From: JAWLHA01 sp041690535
Lineage (GTDB): Bacteria > Pseudomonadota > Gammaproteobacteria > Thiohalomonadales > Thiohalomonadaceae
Length of the DNA: 55,793 bases
Direction of reading: 5' to 3'
Assembly (NCBI GenBank): GCA_041690535.1
Contig: JAWLHA010000027.1
Location: 1-55,793 of the forward strand
Shown here: in pieces, positions 1 through 8,419 of the stretch
How the letters are laid out: each line of letters opens with the position of its first letter
How positions within the stretch are numbered: the stretch's first letter is position 1
The notes under the pieces: model-generated
What the model was told of the DNA's origin: nothing
Databases searched by the model: none
What the model saw: the letters and a program-made list of their open reading frames with translations, nothing else
Position numbers and translations under genes: made by a program

Positions 1-18
1 GCCTTCGCGGGAATGACG
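1..18 (+). repeat. Partial copy of dispersed REP-like palindrome
   Basis: The window opens inside the palindrome ATTCCCGCCTTCGCGGGAAT, whose complete copies occur at 52305-52332 (inverted), 54373-54399 and three times in the array at 55548-55793. Only the right half is visible here. Confidence 0.7.
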
Positions 19-149
19 AACAGTACAAGTAGCGAGGATCGAGTGCGGTGAACCTGCGACCGCATCCTAATTCCATAAGCGGGAGGCAGTCGGGGGGGCG
101 AGTAGTTACCAAGTTTTTGACAACCAGCCCACCTTCGCCTAGACATTAA

Positions 150-257
150 GGCAGGCCCGATAAAGGCAAACCTGCTGAAAGGCAGAGGCGCAAAACCACC
201 GGTCTAAGGGATGCGGTTCTTCGGAACGGTCCTACGATAGCGGGGTTACCGGGCCTT
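150..257 (+). promoter_or_regulatory. Cyclic di-GMP-I (GEMM) riboswitch
   Basis: The conserved core of the GEMM-I aptamer can be read directly: GGCAAACC at 165-172, a GAAA tetraloop at 177-180 capping a short stem, CGCAAA at 189-194, CCACCGG at 196-202 followed by CTAA, and TAGCGGGGTTACCG at 238-251. A closing P1 helix pairs GGCCCG (154-159) with CGGGCC (250-255). The variable P3 arm carries a TTCG tetraloop between GGTTC and GAAC. GEMM-I RNAs bind cyclic di-GMP. The first gene downstream on this strand is the TldD-like gene about 200 bases away. I see no convincing intrinsic terminator in between, so the type of expression platform is unknown. Being upstream of a TldD/PmbA pair is unusual for this riboswitch. 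Confidence 0.93.
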
Positions 258-458
258 CTTCTTTTCCCTCCTCGAGCATTTCGTCGCAAAGAGCGGTCCC
301 ACTCTCGTGCCCCGGTTCTTTGGACAAGACCAACCAACAGCCGTGCAGGGGGGGCGCACTCCGGGAAGCTCCCACCGTTGCGTGCGCTGAACCACGGCGC
401 TGCATCCGGGTCTGTGGAAGTATCTCCGTTCCGGGACAGCGAACTCCTTTGAGCCTGC
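258..458 (+). other. Leader between riboswitch and TldD-like gene
   Basis: This 200-base stretch has no supported gene. It begins with a pyrimidine-rich run and contains possible hairpins (GCGCAC pairing with GTGCGC around 353-389, and a second around 405-436), but none is followed by a T tract. It may hold the riboswitch expression platform. Confidence 0.4.
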
Positions 459-1892
459 ATGATCGAGCGCCTGAAACGCCTGTTTGCAGAATGCATTCCG
501 CCGGGGGTGGAATTCTGCTCGCTGCGCGCCGTCTTCACCCAGGGCGAACAGCTGAATGTGCGGCGCAATGTCCCCCAGCCCCTCACCCTGCACGAAGATG
601 CCGGCGCCATGGTCACGGTCCGCACGGGCGCCGGCATCGGTTACGGCGCCACCTCGGAGTTGACTGCCGGCGGCTTGCGCGCTGCCGCGCAGAAGGCCCT
701 GGCCTTGGCCGAAATGATGGGCCGGTGCAGTCTCTTCGACGGTGCTCAACCACCCCTGCCCTCCCCCTCGGGTGAATTCAGGACCGAGGTCGGGATCCCC
801 TGGGAGAGTTGGTCGTTGGCGGAGAAACTCGAACTGCTGCAGGCCGAGTCTGCGGCCATGCGAATCGATGCGCGGATCGTCGACTGGGGGGCGAGCCTTG
901 GACACCAGCGGGTGGAGACCCTATACCTCACCCACGAGGGTGGGGCGCTGTGGCAAGGGCGGGAGGTGGTCGCACCGGGGTTGTACGCGACGGCCTTCGC
1001 CGCCGGGGAGGCACAGCAGAGAAGCCTGCATGGGGGTGGTCTGCCTCGGCAGGCCGGGCTCGAGCTGCTGGAGCAGATGGAGTTTCGCGGGCGCGGACGG
1101 AGAGTGGCCGAGCAGGCCCTGGCACTACTCGCCGCCGAGCAGTGTCCGAGCGGCCGGCGCGATCTGCTCCTTGCGCCCGATCAGATGATGCTGCAGATCC
1201 ATGAGTCCATCGGCCACCCCCTGGAGCTGGATCGCATCCTTGGGGATGAACGCAACTTTGCCGGCACCAGTTTCGTCACCCCCGAGATGTTCGGCAGCTA
1301 TCGGTATGGTTCGGAACTGCTCAACGTGAGCTTTGATCCGGCGGTGCCGGGCGAGCTGGCCAGCTACGCCTACGACGACGAGGGGAGTCGGGCCGAAAAG
1401 CGGCGGCTCATCGAGCGGGGAGTCCTGCGGTGCCCCCTGGGGGGATTGACCTCCCAGCGCCGCGCGGGGCTGCCGGGGGTGGCCAATACCCGCGCCTGCA
1501 ATTGGAATCGTCCCCCCATCGACCGCATGGCGAACCTCAACCTGGAGCCGGGCGAGAGCCGCTTCGAAGAGCTCATCGCCCAAGTGGAGCGGGGGATCTA
1601 CATGGAGACCAACCGCTCCTGGTCCATCGACGACTCCCGCAACAAGTTTCAGTTCGGCTGCGAATGGGGCCGACTCATCGAAGAGGGCCGACTCACCCGC
1701 GTGGTGAAAAACCCCAACTATCGGGGGATCTCTGAGAGTTTCTGGCGCAGCCTCGCTGGGGTGGGTGGGCCCGAGACGGTGGAGGTGCACGGCACCCCCA
1801 ACTGCGGCAAGGGCGAACCCAACCAAGTCATTGCCGTAGGCCACGCCTCCCCGCCATGCCTGTTCCGGAATGTGGAGGTCTTTGGCGGGTGA
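459..1892 (+). CDS. TldD/PmbA-family metalloprotease subunit, TldD-like
   Basis: This 477-aa protein matches the TldD family, zinc proteases that act as TldD-TldE heterodimers and trim peptides such as microcin B17 precursor and CcdA. The metal-binding motif HESIGH is at residues 248-253 (HExxxH). The C-terminal NCGKGEP segment supplies the family's conserved cysteine, reported as a zinc ligand in E. coli TldD. Length is typical. The Shine-Dalgarno sequence is weak, so the start rests on family length. The next gene is the non-catalytic-type partner and overlaps the stop. A c-di-GMP riboswitch lies upstream, so expression may follow c-di-GMP. The protein is divergent from canonical TldD and the substrate is not predictable; no obvious precursor peptide gene lies beside it. 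Confidence 0.9.
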   Translation: MIERLKRLFAECIPPGVEFCSLRAVFTQGEQLNVRRNVPQPLTLHEDAGAMVTVRTGAGIGYGATSELTAGGLRAAAQKALALAEMMGRCSLFDGAQPPLPSPSGEFRTEVGIPWESWSLAEKLELLQAESAAMRIDARIVDWGASLGHQRVETLYLTHEGGALWQGREVVAPGLYATAFAAGEAQQRSLHGGGLPRQAGLELLEQMEFRGRGRRVAEQALALLAAEQCPSGRRDLLLAPDQMMLQIHESIGHPLELDRILGDERNFAGTSFVTPEMFGSYRYGSELLNVSFDPAVPGELASYAYDDEGSRAEKRRLIERGVLRCPLGGLTSQRRAGLPGVANTRACNWNRPPIDRMANLNLEPGESRFEELIAQVERGIYMETNRSWSIDDSRNKFQFGCEWGRLIEEGRLTRVVKNPNYRGISESFWRSLAGVGGPETVEVHGTPNCGKGEPNQVIAVGHASPPCLFRNVEVFGG

Positions 1893-3247
1893 GAGGGGAG
1901 CGGCAGGGCCACGACGGGGAGATGATGGAGTGCACCTTCGGGTGGATCGCCGATGCGCTGGGGCACCTCACCCGGGGCGAGGAGATCTGCCTGCTTGCCT
2001 TTCAGGGCGAGGTCAGCCATTTCTGCCGCTTCAACCGCGGCCGGGTGCGCCAGGCCGGTCATGTGCACCAGCTGGGGGCCTCATTGACCCTGGTGGATGG
2101 AGAGCGCCAGGTCAGCCTGAAGCTGCGCTTGACGGGCGAGGCGGCGCTTGACCGCGCCACGTTGGAAGCGGCGCTGGAGCGACTGCGGGGCTATCTGCAG
2201 CGGGTTCCGGAAGACCCCCACCTGTGCTTCGCCCGCGAGGTGCGCAGCTCGCGGCAGGTGGACGGGACGGAGCCGCCGGACCCACTGGGGATCACCGGCG
2301 ATATCCTCGATGGCGCCTGCGGCCACGATTTCGTGGGCATCCTGGCCACCGGGAGTCAGTACGCGGGCTTCGCCAACTCCCTCGGCCAGCGCAACTGGCA
2401 TGCCACCGGCAGCTTCAACCTGGAGTGGAGTCTTCACGCCGAGGGGGACAAGGCGGTGAAGCGGCAGTACGCCGGGACGATGTGGGATGGCGCGCACTTC
2501 AGAGCCCAGCTTCACGACAGTGCCGAGCAACTGCAGCTGATGCGGCGCGCTCCGGTTGCCCTGACGCCTGGGGAGTACCGGGTCTATCTCGCCCCCTCGG
2601 CTCTGGCGGAAGTGGTGAGGATGCTCTGCTGGGGCGGATTCAGTGCCCGGGCCCATCAAACCAAGAGCAGCCCACTGCACCGACTGGCGGGCGGCACCGC
2701 ATCGCTCTCCCCCTTGGTGAGCCTGGCCGAAGACCTCGCCGGGGGAATGGCCCCAAGCTTTCAGGAGAGGGGGGTCATCAAGCCGCCCCGGGTGGAGCTG
2801 ATCACCGCCGGCCGCTACGGCGAGCCGCTGGTCGCCCCGCGCAGCGCGGCCGAGTACGGCATGCGCACCAATGGGGCGGAGCCCGATGAGAGCCCCGTCA
2901 GCCTCGAGATGGCCCCCGGGGCGCTCCCCGCGTCCGAAGTGCTGGCCCAGCTGGGCGACGGCCTTTACCTCAACAACCTTTGGTATCTCAACTGGTCCGA
3001 CCGCAACAGCGCCCGCATTACCGGCATGACCCGCTTCGCCTCCTTCCTGGTGAAAGGGGGCGAGCTGCAGGGCCCCATTCAGGTCCTCCGCTTCGATGAC
3101 AGCGTCTACCGCCTGCTCGGCAGCGCCCTGGAAGCACTCAGTGCAGAGCGGGAGCTCATCATCGACACCGCCAGTTATGAAGCGCGCTCATTCCGCACTA
3201 TGCGCCTGCCCGGCGCCCTGATCGGGGCCATGCGCTTTACCCTCTGA
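1889..3247 (+). CDS. TldD/PmbA-family protein, TldE/PmbA-like subunit
   Basis: This is the second member of the TldD/TldE pair. It has the PmbA-like core (YANSLGQRNW and NLWYLNWSDRN segments) but lacks an HExxxH motif, as expected for the TldE subunit that partners TldD in the protease. A GTG start is chosen because it overlaps the upstream stop codon (GTGA) and has GGAGG ten bases before it; an internal ATG at 1922 or 1925 is the main alternative. The pairing and coupling imply an obligate heteromer. Its substrate is unknown. Confidence 0.88.
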   Translation: MRGERQGHDGEMMECTFGWIADALGHLTRGEEICLLAFQGEVSHFCRFNRGRVRQAGHVHQLGASLTLVDGERQVSLKLRLTGEAALDRATLEAALERLRGYLQRVPEDPHLCFAREVRSSRQVDGTEPPDPLGITGDILDGACGHDFVGILATGSQYAGFANSLGQRNWHATGSFNLEWSLHAEGDKAVKRQYAGTMWDGAHFRAQLHDSAEQLQLMRRAPVALTPGEYRVYLAPSALAEVVRMLCWGGFSARAHQTKSSPLHRLAGGTASLSPLVSLAEDLAGGMAPSFQERGVIKPPRVELITAGRYGEPLVAPRSAAEYGMRTNGAEPDESPVSLEMAPGALPASEVLAQLGDGLYLNNLWYLNWSDRNSARITGMTRFASFLVKGGELQGPIQVLRFDDSVYRLLGSALEALSAERELIIDTASYEARSFRTMRLPGALIGAMRFTL

Positions 3248-3285
3248 GCCCCGCCCAAGGCGGTGTTCGCCAAGCGTCTAGCCCC

Positions 3286-3348
3286 CGTTTCTCACCGAAA
3301 ACCCGTAACGAGCGCACCGAGTGGCCGGTAGAGTCCAGGCACACGGAG
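3286..3348 (+). repeat. Dispersed repeat, copy A (with 16262-16321)
   Basis: Starting at CGTTTCTCACCG, about 60 bases closely resemble 16262-16321 in the same orientation, with shared blocks such as TTTCTCACCG, GCGCCGAG/GCACCGAG, GGCCGGTAG and CACGGAG. The two copies bracket the whole 3.5-16.1 kb block. A shorter match (TTTCTCACCGGGG) occurs near 30009-30021. No reading frame is conserved between copies. Confidence 0.6.
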
Positions 3349-3465
3349 GAGTTGGCGACGAAGGCAGAGTCGACACGATGTGGAGGAGCCAAACCCGAGT
3401 AGGTCTGGAAGATGCCAGCCAGTCGGCGCCGTCTGGGGGCGTCGTCTCGCTTTCGGCCCTCGTTG

Positions 3466-3490
3466 AAAGTAGCAGTACAGATGCTACTTT
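3466..3490. terminator. Perfect 9-bp hairpin upstream of membrane-protein gene
   Basis: AAAGTAGCA (3466-3474) and TGCTACTTT (3482-3490) form a 9-bp stem with a 7-base loop, followed by AAATAA. It lies 40 bases before the next start codon and 220 bases after the PmbA-like stop. It could be a weak terminator or an operator; the A/T flanks suit a terminator in either direction. Confidence 0.4.
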
Positions 3491-3530
3491 AAATAACGAG
3501 GTGCGCCCCATCGGCGCGCGAGGGGGACGG

Positions 3531-4019
3531 ATGGATCAGGCGATCACAGGCGAAGACGTGACCAAAGCCAAACTCCCGCATGAACTCTTTCTCATCAACC
3601 TGATCTTCAATCACGTCTTCCTCTTCATCGTGACCATCAGCGCCGCATCGCTTCAGTTCCTGGTGCTCATCGTCCCCCTTCTTTCGGTTGCGATAGTGGG
3701 CTACACGGTGTGGGGAGCGAAGCGTTCGCGTCGCAACGCCCCGTGGTTCGTCCGCTGCCACTGGCAGGTGGCGGCATGGCGCAGTCTGCTCTTCGTTGCC
3801 ATGTGGCTTGTGCTGGCCCTGCTGGGCGCAGGGGTCTTTCTGCTCTCCGGCGGAGAGTTGAAGCCGCCCCATTACGCCATTGGCGGCATCACCTTTCTCC
3901 CCATCATGGGAACCATGCTGGTGCTCATCCTCCTGGAATCCGAAGCGATGCATCAGGCACACAATCGCGCCCTGCCCCGCTGGATGAGCGCACACTGCCG
4001 GCGCCGGGCCGAGCAGTAG
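3531..4019 (+). CDS. Small integral membrane protein, unknown function
   Basis: The product is a 162-aa hydrophobic protein with about four transmembrane segments: two close together near residues 18-60 and two more after a basic loop (AKRSRR), near 87-107 and 115-135. It has no recognisable catalytic motif. The start is the ATG preceded by AGGGGGAC; an upstream in-frame extension is possible but would add a non-conserved hydrophilic stretch. The DsrC-like gene follows 32 bases later on the same strand, so the two are probably co-transcribed and may work together at the membrane, but no function can be assigned. Confidence 0.7.
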   Translation: MDQAITGEDVTKAKLPHELFLINLIFNHVFLFIVTISAASLQFLVLIVPLLSVAIVGYTVWGAKRSRRNAPWFVRCHWQVAAWRSLLFVAMWLVLALLGAGVFLLSGGELKPPHYAIGGITFLPIMGTMLVLILLESEAMHQAHNRALPRWMSAHCRRRAEQ

Positions 4020-4051
4020 CCCAACCGTCCAATTCATGTGAGGAGCGAGCG

Positions 4052-4387
4052 ATGATCCAGGTCGATCAAAAGACAGTGACCACCTGTGAGGAAGGCTATC
4101 TCATCGATCCCGAAGCGTGGGAACCTGCCGTGGCCCGTGCACTGGCCCACACCGAGGGGATTGAATTGAGCGAACTGCACTGGAAGGTGCTCCAGTTCAT
4201 GCGTGATTACTTCAACGAGCATCAGATCGCCCCCGACGCCCGCTTTGTGATCAAGCACCTGGCCGAGGATCTGGGGCTGGGGCGCGAGGCGCGCAGCGAA
4301 CTGTTTCGCCTCTTCCCCTACGGCTATGTGCAACAGGCCTGCAAGATCGCCGGCATGCGCCGCCCGCGCGCCTGGAGTACGGGTTAG
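4052..4387 (+). CDS. DsrC/TusE-family protein lacking the C-terminal cysteine
   Basis: This 111-aa protein has the DsrC/TusE fold signature: a helical domain (LSELHWKVLQFMRDYF) and the C-terminal arm starting FPYGYVQQACKIAG. In DsrC the arm carries two redox cysteines spaced C-x10-C, and TusE keeps only the last. Here the upstream cysteine (in QQACKIAG) is present, but the penultimate-region cysteine is replaced by tryptophan (RPRAWSTG). DsrC is a trisulfide-carrying partner of sulfite reductase, and TusE relays sulfur to tRNA 2-thiolation; this variant cannot form the usual intramolecular disulfide. The start has GAGGAG seven bases upstream. A regulatory or sulfur-binding role is possible. 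The large YedE/DsrE cluster lies nearby on the opposite strand. Confidence 0.88.
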   Translation: MIQVDQKTVTTCEEGYLIDPEAWEPAVARALAHTEGIELSELHWKVLQFMRDYFNEHQIAPDARFVIKHLAEDLGLGREARSELFRLFPYGYVQQACKIAGMRRPRAWSTG

Positions 4388-4694
4388 TGGGCGGGCCGTG
4401 CCCGGGGGCCGATGAGGGGGACTCCCTGGCAGAAGCCGTTCGCCGGGCCTGTATCCAGGCGGCGATCGCAGGCTATCGGGAGGCGGCCCTCAGCGGCCTG
4501 TGCCACGCGGGGCCCTGGAGGCGGCTCTCGGCGCCATGGAGATGCTCGACCTCTCCGGGTTGGTGGGGCCAAACAACGCCGGATCACCCCAGGACCAGGG
4601 GCCGGCGCGGCCCGGGGACGCGACCCGCCCGTAGGGGTCACGAGCCCGCACCCAACCCCGCCGCTGCGGGACGGCTACAACCGAAGCGACTTCG
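4388..4694. other. Intergenic region between convergent genes
   Basis: This 307-base GC-rich gap separates the DsrC-like gene (plus) from the ferritin-like gene (minus). Open frames crossing it have no family resemblance or start signals. I see no T-tailed hairpin. Confidence 0.5.
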
Positions 4695-5327
4695 TCACTC
4701 CAACCCTAGACGCTGGCGCAAGGCCACCACCCGCCTGGGCACCGACTCGGCGTGCCCCTCCACTTCGGAGAGCCGCCCCTGAAACAGACGGACCTCTCCG
4801 GCATCCACCTGCTTGAGCAAGCGGTCGAAAATGGAGTTGACCTCGCTCTGCTCCAGGGCCACCGTGGTGGCGAGAGCCTCTTCCAGAGAGATGGTATCGA
4901 TGCGGCCCCTGAGTTCGCGCAGCCGGGTGAGGATCGCCCGGATTTCCGGATCGCGGATACTTGGAATGAACTGCAGACGCGGATGGAGGACCACGCCGAA
5001 GCGGCACAGCTGCATCACCTCCCCGTGCTCTCTCTCCTCCTCCTGAAGGTCCCGGAAGAACGCAGCCACCTCGGGCTGCGCGGCGAAACGCTCGGCCAGC
5101 CGTCCGTAGATCTGCGCCACACGATACTCGATAAGCGCAGCCAGCCGATAGGCCCGACCGACATCACCGGGAAAGGCAAAACCGTGGGCTTCGTAGTGGT
5201 CGACCACCCGCTCCAACAGGCTCTTTTTGTCGGAGACGAGCGTACCGAGAGAGGCGGCGAGACCAAAGAACCTGACCACTTCGGCGGGGTGTTTAAGGCA
5301 GTAACTGCGGTCGATCAGCCTGCTCAC
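4695..5327 (-). CDS. Ferritin-like (rubrerythrin-type) four-helix protein
   Basis: This 210-aa protein has the spacing of a ferritin-like diiron fold: a first helix with EYRVAQIYGRLA, a second with the EExxH-type motif (EEEREHGEVM), and later helices with ALEQSEVN. Family members bind a diiron centre and serve in peroxide reduction, iron storage or oxidation chemistry. A GTG start is chosen because GGAGG lies 6 bases upstream. It is the last gene of the minus-strand run, 195 bases after the sigma-54 activator, so it may be co-transcribed or have its own promoter in that gap. The context suggests protection of oxygen-sensitive chalcogen chemistry; this is inference. Confidence 0.78.
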   Translation of the reverse strand: MSRLIDRSYCLKHPAEVVRFFGLAASLGTLVSDKKSLLERVVDHYEAHGFAFPGDVGRAYRLAALIEYRVAQIYGRLAERFAAQPEVAAFFRDLQEEEREHGEVMQLCRFGVVLHPRLQFIPSIRDPEIRAILTRLRELRGRIDTISLEEALATTVALEQSEVNSIFDRLLKQVDAGEVRLFQGRLSEVEGHAESVPRRVVALRQRLGLE

Positions 5328-5522
5328 TGGACACCTCCGGAAAACGGAATAGGGTGCGTTGAGAACTAATCGGGACAGCGCGGATGTCTGTCGGGAGAAG
5401 GGAGGATAAACACCCTTCCCCAGCAAGTCCACAGAGTGTTCGTGGTCATCGGCGGGGATGTAACCTGGAGCGGATAACCCAGCTCCGGCGTTGGAGAGCG
5501 TTTACCGAGTGCGCCCGGCGCC

Positions 5523-6923
5523 TCACGCCTCGAGATTGTAGCGCTTGACCTTCCGCCACAGGGTCGAGCGGTCGATGCCCAGGATTTCGGCCGCCAGCGT
5601 GCGATCGCCCTGGGTCTCGCGCAAGGTCTTGCGGATGAACCAGGTCTCCAGCGACTCCAGGCTCTGTGGCGGAATCTGCGCGCCCGAGGCGCCCTTCCCC
5701 TCGGGGACGGCAGTGAAGTGCGGCGGCAACAGCTCAAGGCCGACCTGATCGCCCTCACAGAGAATGACCGTGCGCTGCATCGTGTGCTCCAGTTCCCGCA
5801 CATTGCCGGGCCAGTCGTGACGCATGAGGGCGGCCAGGGCCTGGGTGGTGAGGCCGGTGACCGACTTGTGGTACTGGCGGGCGAATTTATTCACAAAGAA
5901 GTAGGCCAGCAGTGGAATGTCTTCGCGACGTTCGCGCAGGGGCGGGATGGCCACCTCCATCACCATCAGGCGATAGTACAAATCCTCACGGAACTGGCCA
6001 TTCTCGATGAGTTCCCCCATGGCGCGGTTGCTGGCGGCGAGGATGCGCACGTCCACGTAACGGGGTTCGGTCTCCCCCATGGGGTAGAAGCCCCCATCCT
6101 GCAAGACGCGCAGCAACTTGGCCTGCAGGGAGAGCGACGCGTTATTGATCTCATCGAGAAACAGGGTCCCGCCATTGGCTGTATCAAACAGCCCCGGCTT
6201 GTTGCGGTCGGCGCCGGTGAACGCCCCCTTGCGGTAGCCGAACAGTTCGCTCTCGATGAGGTGCTCGGGGATGGCGGCGCAGTTGATGGCCACGAAGGGG
6301 CGCTCGCGGCGGTTGCTGGCGGCGTGGATCTGGCGGGCCACCACCTCCTTGCCGCTGCCGCTCTCGCCGGTGATGAGAACGCTGCAGTCGTAGTCGGCCG
6401 CCGCGCCGATCATCCGGCCGACGCGGGCCATGGCCGGCGATTCGCCGATGAATCCACCCTCTTCCCACAGCCGCCTGCGGGCCCGCAGGCGCCGGTTTTC
6501 GCGCCCGAGCAGATGGTGCTCCAGGGCGCGCTCCACCGTGCAGCGCAGCTCGATGTTCTCGAAGGGCTTGCGAAGATAATCGAAGGCCCCATTCTTGAAG
6601 GCCTCAATGGCGGAATCCACGGAGGCATAGCCGGTGATCAACACCACCTGGGTGAGGGGTTCACGGGCCTTGGCAAAGCTCAGCACATCCAGGCCGCTGA
6701 GGCCCGGCATGCGCAGATCCGTGACCACCACCCCCACCGGTCGGCTCTCCAACACACCATGGGCCTCCTCGGCGTTGCGTACACAGACTACCTCGGCCTG
6801 GGTTTTTAACGGCTCGAGCACACTGACAATGAGCCCGCGCATGTTGTCGTCGTCCTCGGTGACCAAGATCACCGGGCGCCCGGCATCCTCCGGCGCGATC
6901 ACCGCTTCGCTCACTGCGCTCAT
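5523..6923 (-). CDS. NtrC-family sigma-54-dependent response regulator
   Basis: The 466-aa protein has three modules. A receiver domain carries the phospho-acceptor Asp69 (VVVTDLRMPG). An AAA+ domain has Walker A GESGSGKE (186-193), the sigma-54-contacting GAFTGA loop (233-238) and a Walker B GGTLFLDEIN. A Fis-type helix-turn-helix closes the C-terminus (LAAEILGIDRSTLWRKVKR). Proteins of this type remodel RNA polymerase-sigma-54 closed complexes. Its start overlaps the stop of the sensor kinase by 4 bases, giving a cognate pair. A good sigma-54 promoter match lies in front of the first gene of this same run (16089-16104), so it probably activates the operon that encodes it. Confidence 0.96.
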   Translation of the reverse strand: MSAVSEAVIAPEDAGRPVILVTEDDDNMRGLIVSVLEPLKTQAEVVCVRNAEEAHGVLESRPVGVVVTDLRMPGLSGLDVLSFAKAREPLTQVVLITGYASVDSAIEAFKNGAFDYLRKPFENIELRCTVERALEHHLLGRENRRLRARRRLWEEGGFIGESPAMARVGRMIGAAADYDCSVLITGESGSGKEVVARQIHAASNRRERPFVAINCAAIPEHLIESELFGYRKGAFTGADRNKPGLFDTANGGTLFLDEINNASLSLQAKLLRVLQDGGFYPMGETEPRYVDVRILAASNRAMGELIENGQFREDLYYRLMVMEVAIPPLRERREDIPLLAYFFVNKFARQYHKSVTGLTTQALAALMRHDWPGNVRELEHTMQRTVILCEGDQVGLELLPPHFTAVPEGKGASGAQIPPQSLESLETWFIRKTLRETQGDRTLAAEILGIDRSTLWRKVKRYNLEA

Positions 6924-8353
6924 GCCACCACTCTCCCGGGGTCGACGGCGGGGAGGCGCAGGATGAAGCGCGCCCCCTCGGTGAAGTTCGGGTCATGACG
7001 GATGTCGCCCCCGCGGCGCACCATCATGGCCTGGCTGATGGACAGCCCCAGACCGCTGCCCTCGCCCACCCGCTTGGTGGTGAAGAAGGGATCGAAGATG
7101 CGCCCGCGCACCTCGGCCGGGATCCCCGGCCCGTTGTCCTCCACCTGAATGAGCGCGAAGCCGTTGTGGTCGTTGCGCGCGGCGATGCGGATGCGCGGCG
7201 CGTCCACCCCGTTCACCGCCTGGATGGCGTTGAGGAGCAGGTTGGTGAGAACGATATCGAGCTGGCCGCAACCGCCATCCACCAGCAATTCGCCGGGGGG
7301 TAGATCCAGCTCCACGTGGGTGTTGTAGCGCTTGAGCTGGCAGGTGATGAAGGTATCGATCAGCTCACGAATGAAGAGGTTCACATCGCACACATCACCG
7401 CTGCAGGGGTCGCGGCGTGCGTAGTTGAGCAGTTCGTGAACGATGCGTGCGCAGCGCTTGGTCTCCTCACCGATGATGGCGGCGTGGCGCGTAAGCGTCT
7501 CATCCCCGCCCGCGGCATCCCGCAACAGCTGGGAGTAGCCGAGGATGTTTCCCAGTGGCGTATTCAGCTCGTGAGCCACCCCCGCCGCCAACTGCCCCAT
7601 GGCCACGAGTTTTTCACGGGTGGCGACGCTGTCCTGCAGCTGGCGATAGTCGGTGATGTCCTGGGCGGTGATGACCGCGCCCATGTCGGTCTCGTGCTCG
7701 GTGAGGAACGCCAGATTGAGGCTGAGCCAGTGCTCGCGTCCACCGATGGGAACGGCGATCTCCTGATTGCGCAGCGGATGCTTGTAGAGAAAGGCATCGC
7801 GCAACACCTCGCGATCGCGCTCGTTCAGCTGCAGCAGCTGAAACAGATTCAGCCCGGGGATCTGCTCCTGGCGCAGGCCGAACAACTCCTCCGCGGTCTT
7901 GTTGACGCCGGAGATCTGCAGGTCGTCGGCAATGTGCAGCAGCGCACCCGGCAGGCTCTGCAAGATCGCGTTGATCTTGTTGCGCTCCTTCAGGACCCGG
8001 GCCTGACACTCTTCCACCGTGGCGAACATCTGCCGCAAGGTGGCGACGGTCCGGTTGTAGTCGTCAGTGACCTCACCCAGGAGCCGATCGCTGCCAGGCT
8101 GCAGATCGACCGGTTCAAGCAGCCCCTCCTGGGCCCGCTGGAAGCTTTGGCGCAGGCGGTGCAGGCCCCGCCGATAGCGCAACAGCGGCAGAGCTGCGCC
8201 GCCAATGACGAGGAGGGCCAGGGAGGTGAGCAACTCGGGAGAAGGCGCGGTGCCCCACACGGGGACGGCCACCATCGCGAGCACTGCGCCGGCGGCACCC
8301 GCGATCGCCGGGCCCCAACCCGGAATGTGATGATGCAGCGTCATTCGAATCAC
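6920..8353 (-). CDS. PAS-domain sensor histidine kinase
   Basis: The 477-aa protein has two N-terminal membrane segments (about 14-35 and 40-59), a HAMP-like linker, a PAS domain (about 125-235), and a HisKA/HATPase core. The phospho-accepting His261 lies in the H box (AAGVAHELNTPLG). N, G1 and G2 boxes are present (NLLLNAIQAV, EDNGPGIP, GSGLGLSI). GTG is taken as the start, with a GGGGGGAGG tract about 12 bases before it; ATG at 8344 is an alternative. It partners the downstream sigma-54 activator. It is separated from the porin gene by 66 bases containing a hairpin. The short N-terminus has almost no periplasmic loop, so sensing is probably through the membrane segments or the cytoplasmic PAS. 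Confidence 0.95.
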   Translation of the reverse strand: MIRMTLHHHIPGWGPAIAGAAGAVLAMVAVPVWGTAPSPELLTSLALLVIGGAALPLLRYRRGLHRLRQSFQRAQEGLLEPVDLQPGSDRLLGEVTDDYNRTVATLRQMFATVEECQARVLKERNKINAILQSLPGALLHIADDLQISGVNKTAEELFGLRQEQIPGLNLFQLLQLNERDREVLRDAFLYKHPLRNQEIAVPIGGREHWLSLNLAFLTEHETDMGAVITAQDITDYRQLQDSVATREKLVAMGQLAAGVAHELNTPLGNILGYSQLLRDAAGGDETLTRHAAIIGEETKRCARIVHELLNYARRDPCSGDVCDVNLFIRELIDTFITCQLKRYNTHVELDLPPGELLVDGGCGQLDIVLTNLLLNAIQAVNGVDAPRIRIAARNDHNGFALIQVEDNGPGIPAEVRGRIFDPFFTTKRVGEGSGLGLSISQAMMVRRGGDIRHDPNFTEGARFILRLPAVDPGRVVA

Positions 8354-8388
8354 TGCGCTCGCGCCCCTCCCCCCGAAGTTGCAAGCAA

Positions 8389-8410
8389 GGCCGGGATCGA
8401 GATCCCGGCC
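8389..8410 (-). terminator. Strong hairpin between porin and kinase genes
   Basis: GGCCGGGATC and GATCCCGGCC pair perfectly around a 2-base centre (10-bp stem). No long T run follows on the minus strand (TTGCTTGC), so it may attenuate or stabilise the message, lowering kinase and regulator expression relative to the upstream structural genes, rather than stop transcription fully. Confidence 0.55.
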
Positions 8411-8419
8411 GGTCGGCGA

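Noticed and set aside
246..905. Minus-strand open frame across the riboswitch and the TldD start
   Set aside because: It is antisense to a riboswitch and a well-supported protease gene and shows no family pattern; high GC creates such shadows.
4387..4816. Plus-strand frames after the DsrC-like gene
   Set aside because: Arg/Pro-rich low-complexity translations, no ribosome site and overlap with the ferritin-like gene.
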